A DNA stretch of 5,959 nt from Azonexus sp. (lineage in GTDB: Bacteria; Pseudomonadota; Gammaproteobacteria; Burkholderiales; Rhodocyclaceae): the NCBI GenBank assembly GCA_031285115.1, contig JAITWU010000356.1, forward strand, positions 1 through 5,959, written 5' to 3'. The notes beneath the pieces were generated by a model. The model made no database searches and was not told the DNA's origin. It saw only the letters and a list, made by a program, of their open reading frames with translations. Below, one piece after another: positions 1 to 5,893 of the stretch (the stretch's first letter is position 1; each line of letters begins with the position of its first letter). Both the position numbers and the translations under genes were made by a program.

Positions 1-713
1 TGCGGCAACTGCGTCAGTTGCAGCGCCGCCGCGCAGCCGGAGCGGCGGGCGATGTGGCCGAGATCGGCGAGCAGCCCGTCGGAAACGTCAATCGCCGCGC
101 TGGCGACGCCAGTCAGCGCCTGCCCGAGGGCCACGCGCGGCTGTGGTTTTTCCAGCGCCGTCACGCACAAACGCGGCCACGGTTCGGGCAGGGCGATGCG
201 CCCCTGCAACTGGGCAAGGCCGAGGGCGGCGAGACCGGGGCGGCCGGAAACCCAGATTTCATCGCCCACCCGGCTGCCATCGCGGCGCAAGGCGCGGCCC
301 GGATCGACTTCGCCAAAGGCGGTGACGCACAGATTGAGCGGCCCGCGCGTGGTGTCGCCGCCGATCAACGCGACGCCGTATTGCCCGGCGCAGGCGAAAA
401 AGCCTTCGGCAAAGGCCGCCAGCCAGTTTTCGTCAGCCGTCGGCAGCGCCCCGGCGAGCGTCACCCAGCGCGGTTCAGCGCCCATCGCGGCAAGGTCGGA
501 AAGATTGACGGCAAGCGTTTTCCAGCCCAGGTTTTGCGGGTTGGTTGCGGGCAGAAAATGCGTGCCTTCGACCAGCATGTCGGTCGTCACCGCCAGTTGT
601 TTGCCCGGCGTCGGCTGCAACAGGGCGCAGTCGTCGCCGGGGCCGAGGGCGACGCCCGCCGAGCGCGCGGGCCGGGCGAAATAGCGGTCGATCAGCGCGA
701 ACTCGCTCACCAT
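1..713 (-). CDS. thiL: Thiamine-monophosphate kinase ThiL (3' end outside the window)
   Basis: ThiL phosphorylates thiamine monophosphate to the active cofactor thiamine diphosphate with ATP, in the cytoplasm. The frame is open from an ATG at 713 to the window edge and gives 237 residues. The usual family length is about 320, so roughly the last quarter is missing. Visible family motifs are GPGDDCALL (24-32), TTDMLVEGTHF (43-53), NLSDLAAMGA (70-79), GGDTTRG (118-124) and DVSDGLLADLGHIA (209-222). The aspartates in these motifs hold Mg-ATP and substrate in the PurM/ThiL fold. The start lies 3 bp after the nusB stop, so it is the last visible gene of the operon and probably translated by coupling; no strong Shine-Dalgarno sequence is seen. 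NusB-ThiL adjacency is common in proteobacteria. Confidence 0.95.
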   Translation of the reverse strand, partial: MVSEFALIDRYFARPARSAGVALGPGDDCALLQPTPGKQLAVTTDMLVEGTHFLPATNPQNLGWKTLAVNLSDLAAMGAEPRWVTLAGALPTADENWLAAFAEGFFACAGQYGVALIGGDTTRGPLNLCVTAFGEVDPGRALRRDGSRVGDEIWVSGRPGLAALGLAQLQGRIALPEPWPRLCVTALEKPQPRVALGQALTGVASAAIDVSDGLLADLGHIARRSGCAAALQLTQLP

Positions 714-716
714 GCG

Positions 717-1190
717 CTATTTTTTCTGGCGGGCAGCGACTTCATCCGGGCGGGCGGCGGCGGCGATTTTGTCGAGCACGCCGTTGACATATTTGTGGCC
801 GTCGGTGCCGCCGAAGGTTTTGGTCAGTTCGATGGCCTCATTGATGATGACGCGGTAGGGCGTCGCCAGGCAGTTCTGCAACTCGAAGCAGCCGAGCATG
901 AGGACGCAGGCTTCGACCGGCGAGAGTTCGCCGAAAGGCCGGTCGATGTGGGCGGCGATGCGGGCCAGCAGACTCTCCTGCTGGCCGATGACGCCGCGCA
1001 GGGCGCTGACAAAAAATTCGCGATCGGCCTTGGCGAAATCTTCCATCTCCGGCGCGTAGGCTTCAATCGCCGCTTCGTCAGCGCCGCCGACGCGCCACTG
1101 GTAAAGCCCCTGCAAGACCAGTTCGCGCGCCCGGCGGCGGGCCGAGCGCGACGGCAGGCCGTCTTTCAAATCACTGGCGGAATCGGTCAT
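717..1190 (-). CDS. nusB: Transcription antitermination protein NusB
   Basis: NusB binds boxA RNA together with S10 (NusE) and takes part in antitermination of rRNA operons. The protein is 157 residues, slightly longer than the usual 140-150 because of short polar tails at both ends. Motifs visible are [17 protein letters not shown] (16-32), DREFF (56-60), [17 protein letters not shown] (88-104), [12 protein letters not shown] (111-122) and [18 protein letters not shown] (126-143). I chose the ATG at 1190. The frame is open up to an ATG at 1289, but that extension lies entirely inside ribH and does not look like NusB. The chosen start overlaps the ribH stop by 20 bp, which suggests coupled translation. 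It ends in TAG, 3 bp before thiL. Confidence 0.95.
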   Translation of the reverse strand: MTDSASDLKDGLPSRSARRRARELVLQGLYQWRVGGADEAAIEAYAPEMEDFAKADREFFVSALRGVIGQQESLLARIAAHIDRPFGELSPVEACVLMLGCFELQNCLATPYRVIINEAIELTKTFGGTDGHKYVNGVLDKIAAAARPDEVAARQKK

Positions 1191-1656
1191 GGGCAAAGGC
1201 TTTCTGGAGATTGGCCATTTCGACGGCGGCCTGGGCGCATTCGCTGCCTTTGGGCTGCATACGGACTGCTGCCTGTTCGTCAGTTTCACAGGTGAGAACG
1301 CCGTTGGCGATGGGGATGCCGGTATCGAGCTGGACTTCCATGATGGCCCGGCAGGCGTCGTTGGCGACGACCTCGAAATGGTAGGTTTCGCCGCGAATCA
1401 CCGCGCCGAGGGCCACCAGCGCATCGAAGCCGTTGCGGGCCATGCTTTGCAGGGCAAGCGGAATTTCCAAAGCGCCCGGCACGGTGGCGATGCGGATGTC
1501 GCCATCGGCCACGCCGAGGCGCTTCAATTCGTGGATGCAGGCCGACAGCAGCCCCTCGCAGAGAGGCCGGTTGAAGCGGGCCATGACGACGCCGACGCGC
1601 AAGCCCGCGCCATCGAGATTGCTGTCGTATTCAAAAACATTGTCGAAGCGGGACAT
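1171..1656 (-). CDS. ribH: 6,7-dimethyl-8-ribityllumazine synthase RibH
   Basis: RibH condenses 5-amino-6-ribitylaminouracil with 3,4-dihydroxy-2-butanone 4-phosphate, the penultimate step of riboflavin synthesis. The family typically forms large symmetric assemblies. The protein is 161 residues, full length for the family. Visible features are the substrate-contacting ARFN (26-29), VPGALEIP (59-66), [17 protein letters not shown] (84-100) with the catalytic histidine at 93, and [15 protein letters not shown] (115-129). A conserved basic region around R132 and K136 follows. The ATG is 3 bp after the ribB stop, and the last 20 bp are shared with nusB. Its substrate is the product of the gene just upstream, so the two are functionally as well as physically linked. 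Confidence 0.96.
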   Translation of the reverse strand: MSRFDNVFEYDSNLDGAGLRVGVVMARFNRPLCEGLLSACIHELKRLGVADGDIRIATVPGALEIPLALQSMARNGFDALVALGAVIRGETYHFEVVANDACRAIMEVQLDTGIPIANGVLTCETDEQAAVRMQPKGSECAQAAVEMANLQKAFAHDRFRQ

Positions 1657-1659
1657 GAT

Positions 1660-2781
1660 TCAAAGCTCGGCAAAAGAAGGGACGAAACTGGTGACTTCGA
1701 GGTCGAAGCCGGTCATGGAGGGCATTTTGCGCGGACTGGCGAGGAGCCGCATCCGGGTCACGCCGAGGTCGCGCAAAATCTGCGCCCCGATGCCGTAAAT
1801 GCGCGGGTCCCACTTCGGCTGGCGGCGCGGCGCGGCGCTCTGGCTGCGGCCCGTCAGCCGGGCGAGCAGGGCTTCGCCGTCTTCCGGGCGGTGCATGAGG
1901 ACGATTACGCCGTGGCCGTTTTTAGCCAGCGCCGCCTGCGCTTCGTCAATCGAAAACGCCTGTGGCCGACTGTCGGGGTCGAGAAAATCGAGCACCGAGA
2001 GCGGCTCATGGACGCGCACCAGCGTCTCGCCGCCCACCGGGATGACGCCCTTGACCAACGCCAGATGCGTCTCGCCGCCCGCCCGGTCGACATAGGCGTG
2101 GAGCGTGAAGTCGCCGTGGGCGGTGGCGATGGTCTTGCTCGTGACGCGCTCGACCAGGGTTTCCGAGGCAGCGCGGTAATGAATCAGGTCGGCGATGGTG
2201 CCGATCTTCAACTCATGCTCGCGGGCAAATTCGATCAACTGCGGCAGCCGCGCCATCGTGCCGTCTTCGTTGAGAATTTCGCAAATCACCGCCGCTGGCT
2301 CCAGCCCGGCCATTTCGGCCAGATCGCACCCGGCTTCGGTATGCCCGGCGCGCACCAGCACGCCGCCGGGGCGGGCGGCAATCGGGAAAATGTGGCCGGG
2401 CTGCACGATGTCGTCCGGTGTCGCCTGACGGGCCACCGCCGCCTGCACGGTGCGCGCCCGGTCAGCGGCGGAAATGCCGGTGGTGACGCCTTCAGCGGCC
2501 TCGATCGAAACGGTGAAAGCGGTGCCGTAAGGCGTTTTATTGTCACGCGCCATCTGCGCGAGGCCGAGCTTTTTGCAGCGATCCTCGGTCAACGTCAGGC
2601 AAACGAGGCCACGGCAATGCGTGACCATGAAATTGATCGCCTCCGGCGTCACGAATTCGGCGGCGATGACGACATCACCTTCGTTCTCGCGGTCTTCTTC
2701 ATCAACCAGAATGACCATGCGACCGGCTTTCAACTCGGCCACGATGTCGGCGATGGGGGCAATGGCGGGGTGGGGAGACAT
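1660..2781 (-). CDS. ribB: 3,4-dihydroxy-2-butanone 4-phosphate synthase with degenerate GTP cyclohydrolase II-like domain (RibBX type)
   Basis: The N-terminal domain (about 1-205) converts ribulose 5-phosphate to 3,4-dihydroxy-2-butanone 4-phosphate and formate. Seen motifs are [10 protein letters not shown] (27-36), HCRG (55-58), [12 protein letters not shown] (101-112), QPGHIFP (127-133) and [18 protein letters not shown] (143-160), which carry the metal-binding acid and histidine residues. The C-terminal domain (about 206-373) resembles GTP cyclohydrolase II, keeping [13 protein letters not shown] (329-341). At 255-280, where the cyclohydrolase zinc motif with three cysteines should be, it reads [12 protein letters not shown]. 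There is no cysteine after residue 167. Cyclohydrolase activity is therefore not expected. Such hybrids are commonly annotated ribBA; RibBX is a better description. It is the first gene of the operon, with a weak GGA-type ribosome site before the ATG at 2781. Confidence 0.93.
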   Translation of the reverse strand: MSPHPAIAPIADIVAELKAGRMVILVDEEDRENEGDVVIAAEFVTPEAINFMVTHCRGLVCLTLTEDRCKKLGLAQMARDNKTPYGTAFTVSIEAAEGVTTGISAADRARTVQAAVARQATPDDIVQPGHIFPIAARPGGVLVRAGHTEAGCDLAEMAGLEPAAVICEILNEDGTMARLPQLIEFAREHELKIGTIADLIHYRAASETLVERVTSKTIATAHGDFTLHAYVDRAGGETHLALVKGVIPVGGETLVRVHEPLSVLDFLDPDSRPQAFSIDEAQAALAKNGHGVIVLMHRPEDGEALLARLTGRSQSAAPRRQPKWDPRIYGIGAQILRDLGVTRMRLLASPRKMPSMTGFDLEVTSFVPSFAEL

Positions 2782-2878
2782 GGGTTTTCCGGCAACGGCA
2801 AAAGAACTATTTTCGCAGAAAGCGCCGCGCCGCGCCTGCTTTTGCGCGTAAGCACAAGAAAATCAAGCAGATAGACTG

Positions 2879-2906
2879 GTAACGATGGCGGTTTTTCTGT
2901 TACAAT
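2879..2906 (+). promoter_or_regulatory. Putative -10 element and inverted repeat in the divergent intergenic region
   Basis: TACAAT at 2901-2906 resembles a sigma70 -10 element reading toward the small plus-strand gene and would give a leader of roughly 95 nt. No good -35 box is seen at the expected distance. GTAAC (2879-2883) and GTTAC (2899-2903) form an inverted repeat with centres 20 bp apart, about two helical turns. That could be an operator between the ribB and small-gene transcription units, or chance. No convincing minus-strand promoter for the rib operon could be read. Confidence 0.25.
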
Positions 2907-2917
2907 CAGCGATTTTC

Positions 2918-2990
2918 CGGGATCGTTCCCGACGGCGGCATCCGGGCGATATGAACGTACCGTCCGCTCAGGTCAAACCGCCTGATTTTT
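2918..2990 (+). promoter_or_regulatory. Structured leader of the small plus-strand gene, with terminator-like hairpin
   Basis: Two short hairpins are visible. One is CGGGA/TCCCG (2918-2922 with 2927-2931, four-base loop). The other is TCAGG/CCTGA (2968-2972 with 2981-2985, eight-base loop), directly followed by five T residues at 2986-2990. GGCGG at 2934-2938 could instead pair with CCGCC at 2978-2982, which would break the second hairpin. GACGG (2931-2935) could also pair with CCGTC (2960-2964). This resembles an attenuator layout, but the stems are short. No known riboswitch class was recognised. Confidence 0.25.
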
Positions 2991-3005
2991 GCGAAAGGCT
3001 CCCCC

Positions 3006-3257
3006 ATGCACACCGAATCCATCCTCACGCATCTGAAAAAACACGGTCAGTTGCTTGATGCGGACATCGCCAAAGGCACCGGCATCGCCCTCCAGGACGT
3101 CCGCAACTCCTTGCAGGAACTCTCAGCGAGCAAGGCCATTTCGACCTGTAGCATGACCACCTTCAAAAACGGCCAGCCGACCGAAGGCATTTTCTGCCGC
3201 ATCGCCGGTTACATCCCACCCGCCGCGCCGGGCCGCAAACCCGGCGTCAAAACCTGA
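3006..3257 (+). CDS. Small winged-helix-like DNA-binding protein, function unknown
   Basis: An 83-residue protein. The pattern suggests a winged helix-turn-helix: helix ESILTHLKKHG (4-14), helix LLDADIAKGTG (16-26), recognition-like helix ALQDVRNSLQELSAS (28-42), then a beta-wing region (44-70) and a basic, proline-rich tail (71-83). The start is well supported by GAAAGG at 2993-2998, seven bases before the ATG. There is no signal peptide or membrane segment. It is divergent from the rib operon and upstream of the tRNA-Lys genes, with no obvious functional link to either. Codon use is GC-rich like the housekeeping part, so it appears to be resident rather than part of the inserted element. 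A regulator role is inferred from fold alone; the target is unknown. Confidence 0.75.
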   Translation: MHTESILTHLKKHGQLLDADIAKGTGIALQDVRNSLQELSASKAISTCSMTTFKNGQPTEGIFCRIAGYIPPAAPGRKPGVKT

Positions 3258-3309
3258 TTTCCGGGCTGATTCCCCGGGCGGCGCAACCCCCGATCACCCG
3301 CCCCGGCCC

Positions 3310-3346
3310 TTGACGCTCACCGCCGGCAGCCGCTAGAATGCGCGGC
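3310..3346 (+). promoter_or_regulatory. Sigma70-type promoter of the tRNA-Lys unit
   Basis: TTGACG (-35, 3310-3315) and TAGAAT (-10, 3334-3339) are separated by 18 bp. A GC-rich discriminator, GCGCGGC (3340-3346), lies between the -10 box and the tRNA start at 3359. That discriminator is typical of stable-RNA promoters under growth-rate and stringent control. It would drive both the intact tRNA-Lys(UUU) and the truncated tRNA-Lys(CUU) behind it. Confidence 0.8.
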
Positions 3347-3358
3347 TTCTCACAAAAT

Positions 3359-3434
3359 GGGTCGGTAGCTCAGTCGGTAGAGCAGCGGACTTTTAATCCG
3401 TTGGTCCCGAGTTCGAATCTCGGCCGACCCACCA
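3359..3434 (+). tRNA. tRNA-Lys (anticodon UUU)
   Basis: A complete 76-base cloverleaf with encoded CCA. The acceptor stem is GGGTCGG paired with CCGACCC. The D arm is GCTC-AGTCGGTA-GAGC. The anticodon arm is GCGGA-CTTTTAA-TCCGT with anticodon TTT, and the T arm is CCGAG-TTCGAAT-CTCGG. All stems pair, with only a G-T closing pair in the anticodon stem. It reads AAA and, by wobble, AAG. It should be functional and has its own strong promoter just upstream. Confidence 0.97.
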
Positions 3435-3447
3435 AAATCCTCAGCGC

Positions 3448-3488
3448 GGGGCGTTAGCTCAGTTGGTAGAGCAGCGAACTCTTAATTC
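3448..3488 (+). pseudogene. 5' half of tRNA-Lys (anticodon CUU), truncated by integration
   Basis: Begins 13 bases after the intact tRNA-Lys. It has a normal acceptor 5' strand (GGGGCGT), D arm (GCTC-AGTTGGTA-GAGC) and anticodon arm as far as GCGAA-CTCTTAA-TTC, with anticodon CTT at 3481-3483. From 3489 the next bases do not complete the stem. No variable region, T arm (GTTCGAATC-like) or acceptor 3' strand with CCA follows, whereas all are present in the neighbouring tRNA. An integrase gene follows at 3623, so this is best read as a tRNA gene split by an integrative element. Whether the 3' half is regenerated into a working gene at the other end cannot be seen here. Confidence 0.85.
3479..3488 (+). 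other. Probable attachment-site core (att) in the tRNA-Lys(CUU) anticodon loop
   Basis: The tRNA sequence is intact through the anticodon loop and three bases of the 3' stem (TTC) and diverges after that. Strand exchange therefore probably took place within this loop and stem segment, a common crossover site for tyrosine recombinases. The second copy of the core should lie at the far end of the element, outside the window. No second copy of this string was noticed inside the window. Confidence 0.6.
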
Positions 3489-3541
3489 CGCGTATATCGC
3501 GTGTATGTGGAATGAGTAAATCCCGAAGAGATAGTACAGAC

Positions 3542-3575
3542 AAGGAGTTGGAGGATTTTGCCAACTCCTTTTTCT
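3542..3575 (+). terminator. Rho-independent terminator between the tRNA remnant and the integrase
   Basis: A perfect 10 bp stem, AAGGAGTTGG (3542-3551) with CCAACTCCTT (3561-3570), has a nine-base loop and runs into a T-rich tail. It would stop transcription coming from the tRNA promoter before it reaches the integrase gene. Confidence 0.85.
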
Positions 3576-3606
3576 TTGGAAAAGAAACGGGTTTTTCGAT
3601 GATTTT

Positions 3607-3618
3607 GCAGTAAACTGC
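3607..3618. repeat. Short palindrome immediately before the integrase start
   Basis: GCAGT and ACTGC flank two A residues, ending five bases before the ATG of the integrase. No Shine-Dalgarno sequence is present between it and the start. The position would suit a regulator or the recombinase itself binding over its own start region, but a 12-base palindrome may be chance. Confidence 0.3.
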
Positions 3619-3622
3619 CTAC

Positions 3623-4615
3623 ATGGCAAGCATCACCCGGCGCGGCACAAGATGGCAAGCGCAGATTCGCCGTAAAGGCTACCCCATTCAAACGAAAACG
3701 TTTGAGACCAAAAAAGAGGCGAAGGCTTGGACTGCCGTCGTCGAATCAGAAATGAACAGGGGTGTTTTCGCCGACCGAAGCGAAGCCGAACACACCACGC
3801 TTGGCAAGGCTCTTGAGCGATACGCCAACGAAATTACGCCTCATAAACGAGGTGCGCCGCAGGAGCTGCGGAGAATCAGGCAATGGCAACGACATCCGCT
3901 GGCGCTGCGATTTTTGTCGAGCCTCCGAAGTGTAGATTTTTCACAACACAGAGATGCTCGGTTACAGGCCGGTGTCGCTGCGAACACGGTACGACTGGAG
4001 CTGGCCCTCGTCTCCAATTTGTTTACGGTCGCCCGTGAAGAGTGGTCGATTGCAGTCACGAATCCTCTCAACACTGTGCGAAATCCACGTCTGCCGAGAG
4101 GACGAGATCGACGCTTGCTCAAGGACGAAGAAATCAGATTACAGGCCGTAGCGGGGAATGACCTTGCTTTTTGTATGACACTGGCCATCGAGACAGGAAT
4201 GCGCGCTGGCGAGATCGTCAATCTGACGTGGGATCAAATCGACTTGCCTGTATCGGTTATCCGGCTGGACATGACCAAGAATGGCGACACGCGGGTCGTG
4301 CCACTTTCTGATACTGCCGTAGAAGTCATCAAGGCGAGGCCAAGAGGCATCAACGGAGGGCCGCTGACTCGTTTTCGTTGTTCCAATAGACTCAGCAAAT
4401 CATTTCGAGTCGCGTGCAAACAGGCAGGCATCGTCGGACTACACTTTCACGACCTTCGGCACGAAGCCGCCAGTCGGCTGGCGCCGCGTGTGACGGTGCA
4501 GACGTTGGCGAAGATCATGGGCTGGCGGACTCTGCAAATGGCGATGCGCTATTACAACCCGTCAGAACAGGAACTTGTCAGAGCGATTCGAGGGGCGGTG
4601 GCGGTGACAGCCTGA
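3623..4615 (+). CDS. int: Tyrosine-type site-specific recombinase (integrase)
   Basis: A 330-residue phage-type integrase that would insert and excise the element at tRNA-Lys(CUU). An N-terminal arm-type DNA-binding region (about 1-50, starting ITRRGTRWQAQIRRKGY) precedes a helical core-binding domain (about 55-155). The catalytic domain (about 165-320) has R194 in ETGMRAGEIVNLTW, K219 in TKNGDTRVVPLS, HDLRH with H276 and R279, tryptophan W301 at the position that is often histidine, and nucleophile Y310 in MRYYNPS. The set is complete, since tryptophan is an accepted alternative (as in Cre), so the enzyme looks active. The ATG at 3623 has no clear ribosome site. The gene reads away from the tRNA remnant. 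Its last 64 bases overlap the convergent nucleotidyltransferase frame. Confidence 0.95.
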   Translation: MASITRRGTRWQAQIRRKGYPIQTKTFETKKEAKAWTAVVESEMNRGVFADRSEAEHTTLGKALERYANEITPHKRGAPQELRRIRQWQRHPLALRFLSSLRSVDFSQHRDARLQAGVAANTVRLELALVSNLFTVAREEWSIAVTNPLNTVRNPRLPRGRDRRLLKDEEIRLQAVAGNDLAFCMTLAIETGMRAGEIVNLTWDQIDLPVSVIRLDMTKNGDTRVVPLSDTAVEVIKARPRGINGGPLTRFRCSNRLSKSFRVACKQAGIVGLHFHDLRHEAASRLAPRVTVQTLAKIMGWRTLQMAMRYYNPSEQELVRAIRGAVAVTA

Positions 4616-5229
4616 CAGTCTGTTACCGTTTTGGCTTTGGTGCAGGGGACGGCGGTGTGTCGGTTCCCTGCGCATGGTCTTTTTTGGGCAGGGTGGCAGG
4701 TGTGGCGGGTAAAGACCTTGAGATCGGGTGGCGCAATGTCCATGCCCACGCGATGCGCTGCATCAACCAAGGCTTGGGCGGTTTTGGTAAAGGCGATGGC
4801 TTGATCCTCTGACACGCCTTGCTGACGGGCGACCTCCCCCATCGCGATGGCGTAGGGACTGAACTTTACCGGATCATGCTTTGAATCTTGCGATGGTACT
4901 CCGGGGCGCTGCTCATGCACTTGCTGTTCTTGATGGCTTTTTGCACCATCGCGCTTAAACCTTGACAGGTCTTTTCGTTCTGATTCCCGCAGATTTGCTG
5001 CTGTCGCCAGTTCCTCTACGATTTGTGGCCAACGCCGCATCGTAAAATTTTCGGATTCGATTGCGCGGAATGGGATAGCGACCGCGAAATTCACACCGAA
5101 CTCTCGCGCTACGCGCCGTCCAGCGCTGCTTTTGGCAATGGCAACGACCTTTTCAACCGCGCGCAAGGCATGTTTTTGCCCATCTTCTGGATAACAGGCG
5201 ATATACCGGCCTGCAACCTGTACTGACAA
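4552..5229 (-). pseudogene. C-terminal part of nucleotidyltransferase-like gene, downstream of an in-frame stop
   Basis: This frame is the direct in-frame continuation of the nucleotidyltransferase at 5248-5727, separated only by TAA at 5248-5250. Six sense codons, GIEQAQ, lie between that stop and the first possible start, a TTG at 5229. The sequence joins smoothly (RSKQNE, stop, GIEQAQLSVQVAGRYI), as expected for one interrupted helix. Residues 1-75 fit the helical C-terminal part of such enzymes. The later stretch (80-165, containing SPYAIAMGEVARQQGVSEDQ) is unrecognised. The last 50 or so residues are cysteine-rich, look non-native and overlap the integrase end. A slip at the T6 run (4680-4685) or a lost stop could explain this tail. 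Independent translation from TTG is doubtful, so I treat it as a gene remnant. Confidence 0.6.
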
Positions 5230-5247
5230 TTGAGCTTGCTCAATTCC

Positions 5248-5727
5248 TTATTCGTTTTGCTTACTTCGCAATTTAGCAAGGTTTTCGATGCGGCTTTGCA
5301 AGACATCGAGTGGGTGCATGACGTGAAAAGTTACGTCTCGCCATGTCACCTCGGCTGCATGATTGCGAACTTTTTCGGGGTCAAGCCCAACCAAATTATG
5401 CAAGACATCGACATTCACGAATTCGGAGCTGGAGACGGGTATCTTTACTTGGCCGACGAGCGCCGTGATGATGTTACGCGAAGCGAAGGTTGGTATGCCT
5501 CGCGCCGCTTTCGCAATAGCTGTAACATCGGCGCGGCTCCCAAGAAAGTCCGCATCGTCACTGATTGCTCCAGCCAATGCTTTCGGCATAGCCACGTCGT
5601 AATTCGTCACCCAAAAGGCAAGAGCCTGCCCGCCAACCAACACAGCACCGGGGGTAACGCCGGAAAGAATTTTAGCCAGTTGTGCCTGGCTAATGGCAAT
5701 CTCTGTCTCAGTCAAAGCTAAGGACAC
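5248..5727 (-). CDS. Nucleotidyltransferase-fold protein, AbiEii/MNT-like, N-terminal part ending at an in-frame TAA
   Basis: 159 residues. LVGGQALAFW (30-39) followed by ISDDADFLG (55-63) is the signature of the nucleotidyltransferase fold seen in AbiEii/MNT-type toxins and related proteins. D58 and D60 form the metal-binding pair, and D107 in VNVDVLHNLVG is a likely third carboxylate. HPLD (138-141) begins a helical region that is cut by TAA at 5248-5250, after which the same frame continues. As it stands the protein keeps the catalytic centre but loses its helical C-terminal domain. The start chosen is a GTG at 5727 overlapping the upstream ORF by 20 bp; no clear ribosome site is seen, and TTG at residue 5 is an alternative. 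In known relatives the target is often tRNA or protein, but no target can be read here. Confidence 0.7.
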   Translation of the reverse strand: MSLALTETEIAISQAQLAKILSGVTPGAVLVGGQALAFWVTNYDVAMPKALAGAISDDADFLGSRADVTAIAKAARGIPTFASRNIITALVGQVKIPVSSSEFVNVDVLHNLVGLDPEKVRNHAAEVTWRDVTFHVMHPLDVLQSRIENLAKLRSKQNE

Positions 5728-5893
5728 GATGCCGAACAGTTGTCGCTTTGACTACTGCGGATGGGAGTAGAAACATGCTCTCCTGTGATCGCTTCCCTTC
5801 GGCGATCAGTGTGCGCACCAACGCTTGACGCTCACGCTTGGCAAGCGCCAAAACGGTATCGTCGTTAAAGGCGTGTCTGCGAAGATTTTTCAT
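5708..5893 (-). CDS. Small ORF upstream of the nucleotidyltransferase, possibly part of a longer broken gene
   Basis: 61 residues from an ATG at 5893 to TGA, overlapping the nucleotidyltransferase start by 20 bp, as in two-gene operons such as toxin-antitoxin pairs. Residues 1-40 (containing LALAKRERQALVRTLIAEG) are charged and helical in pattern. The last 20 (from SMFLLPS) look less natural. The ATG has no ribosome site. The same frame stays open upstream through DELAIAWWIKHHWA to a TAG at 5936-5938 and beyond it to the window edge, so the true gene may start outside and be interrupted. I do not recognise the family. An antitoxin or partner role is inference from position only. Confidence 0.4.
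   Translation of the reverse strand: MKNLRRHAFNDDTVLALAKRERQALVRTLIAEGKRSQESMFLLPSAVVKATTVRHRVLSFD

Noticed and set aside
1191..1289. Longer nusB start at 1289
   Set aside because: The added 33 residues lie inside ribH, have no NusB similarity, and the ATG at 1190 gives the normal N-terminus and a typical 20 bp overlap.
18..1295. Plus-strand open frame of 425 codons
   Set aside because: It lies antisense to thiL, nusB and ribH, has low-complexity Ala/Gly/Arg-rich sequence and matches no motif; it is a mirror of GC-rich codon bias on the other strand.
1189..2874. Plus-strand open frame of 561 codons
   Set aside because: Fully antisense to ribH and ribB, which have clear family motifs; its composition (His, Gly, Ala, Asp rich) is typical of a shadow frame.
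2782..3005. FMN riboswitch upstream of ribB
   Set aside because: The minus-strand leader lacks the conserved RFN core. A plus-strand TTCCCGACGGCGG resembles part of it only by chance and faces away from ribB.
3261..3303. Terminator after the small winged-helix gene
   Set aside because: CCGGG/CCCGG and GGGCG/CGCCC pairings exist but are short, compete with each other and have no T-tract; not good enough to call.
3489..3501. CGCG-TATAT-CGCG inverted repeat right after the tRNA break, as a replacement anticodon stem
   Set aside because: It does not complete the tRNA fold and no T arm follows; at most it is a minor palindrome near the attachment site.
3482..3691. Minus-strand 69-codon frame across the tRNA remnant and integrase start
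   Set aside because: It covers the terminator and the beginning of the integrase in antisense, with no ribosome site or recognisable sequence.
5109..5306. Minus-strand 65-codon frame across the in-frame stop of the nucleotidyltransferase
   Set aside because: It is in another frame from the two matching halves; the natural protein sequence continues in the original frame, so this is not a frameshift bypass.
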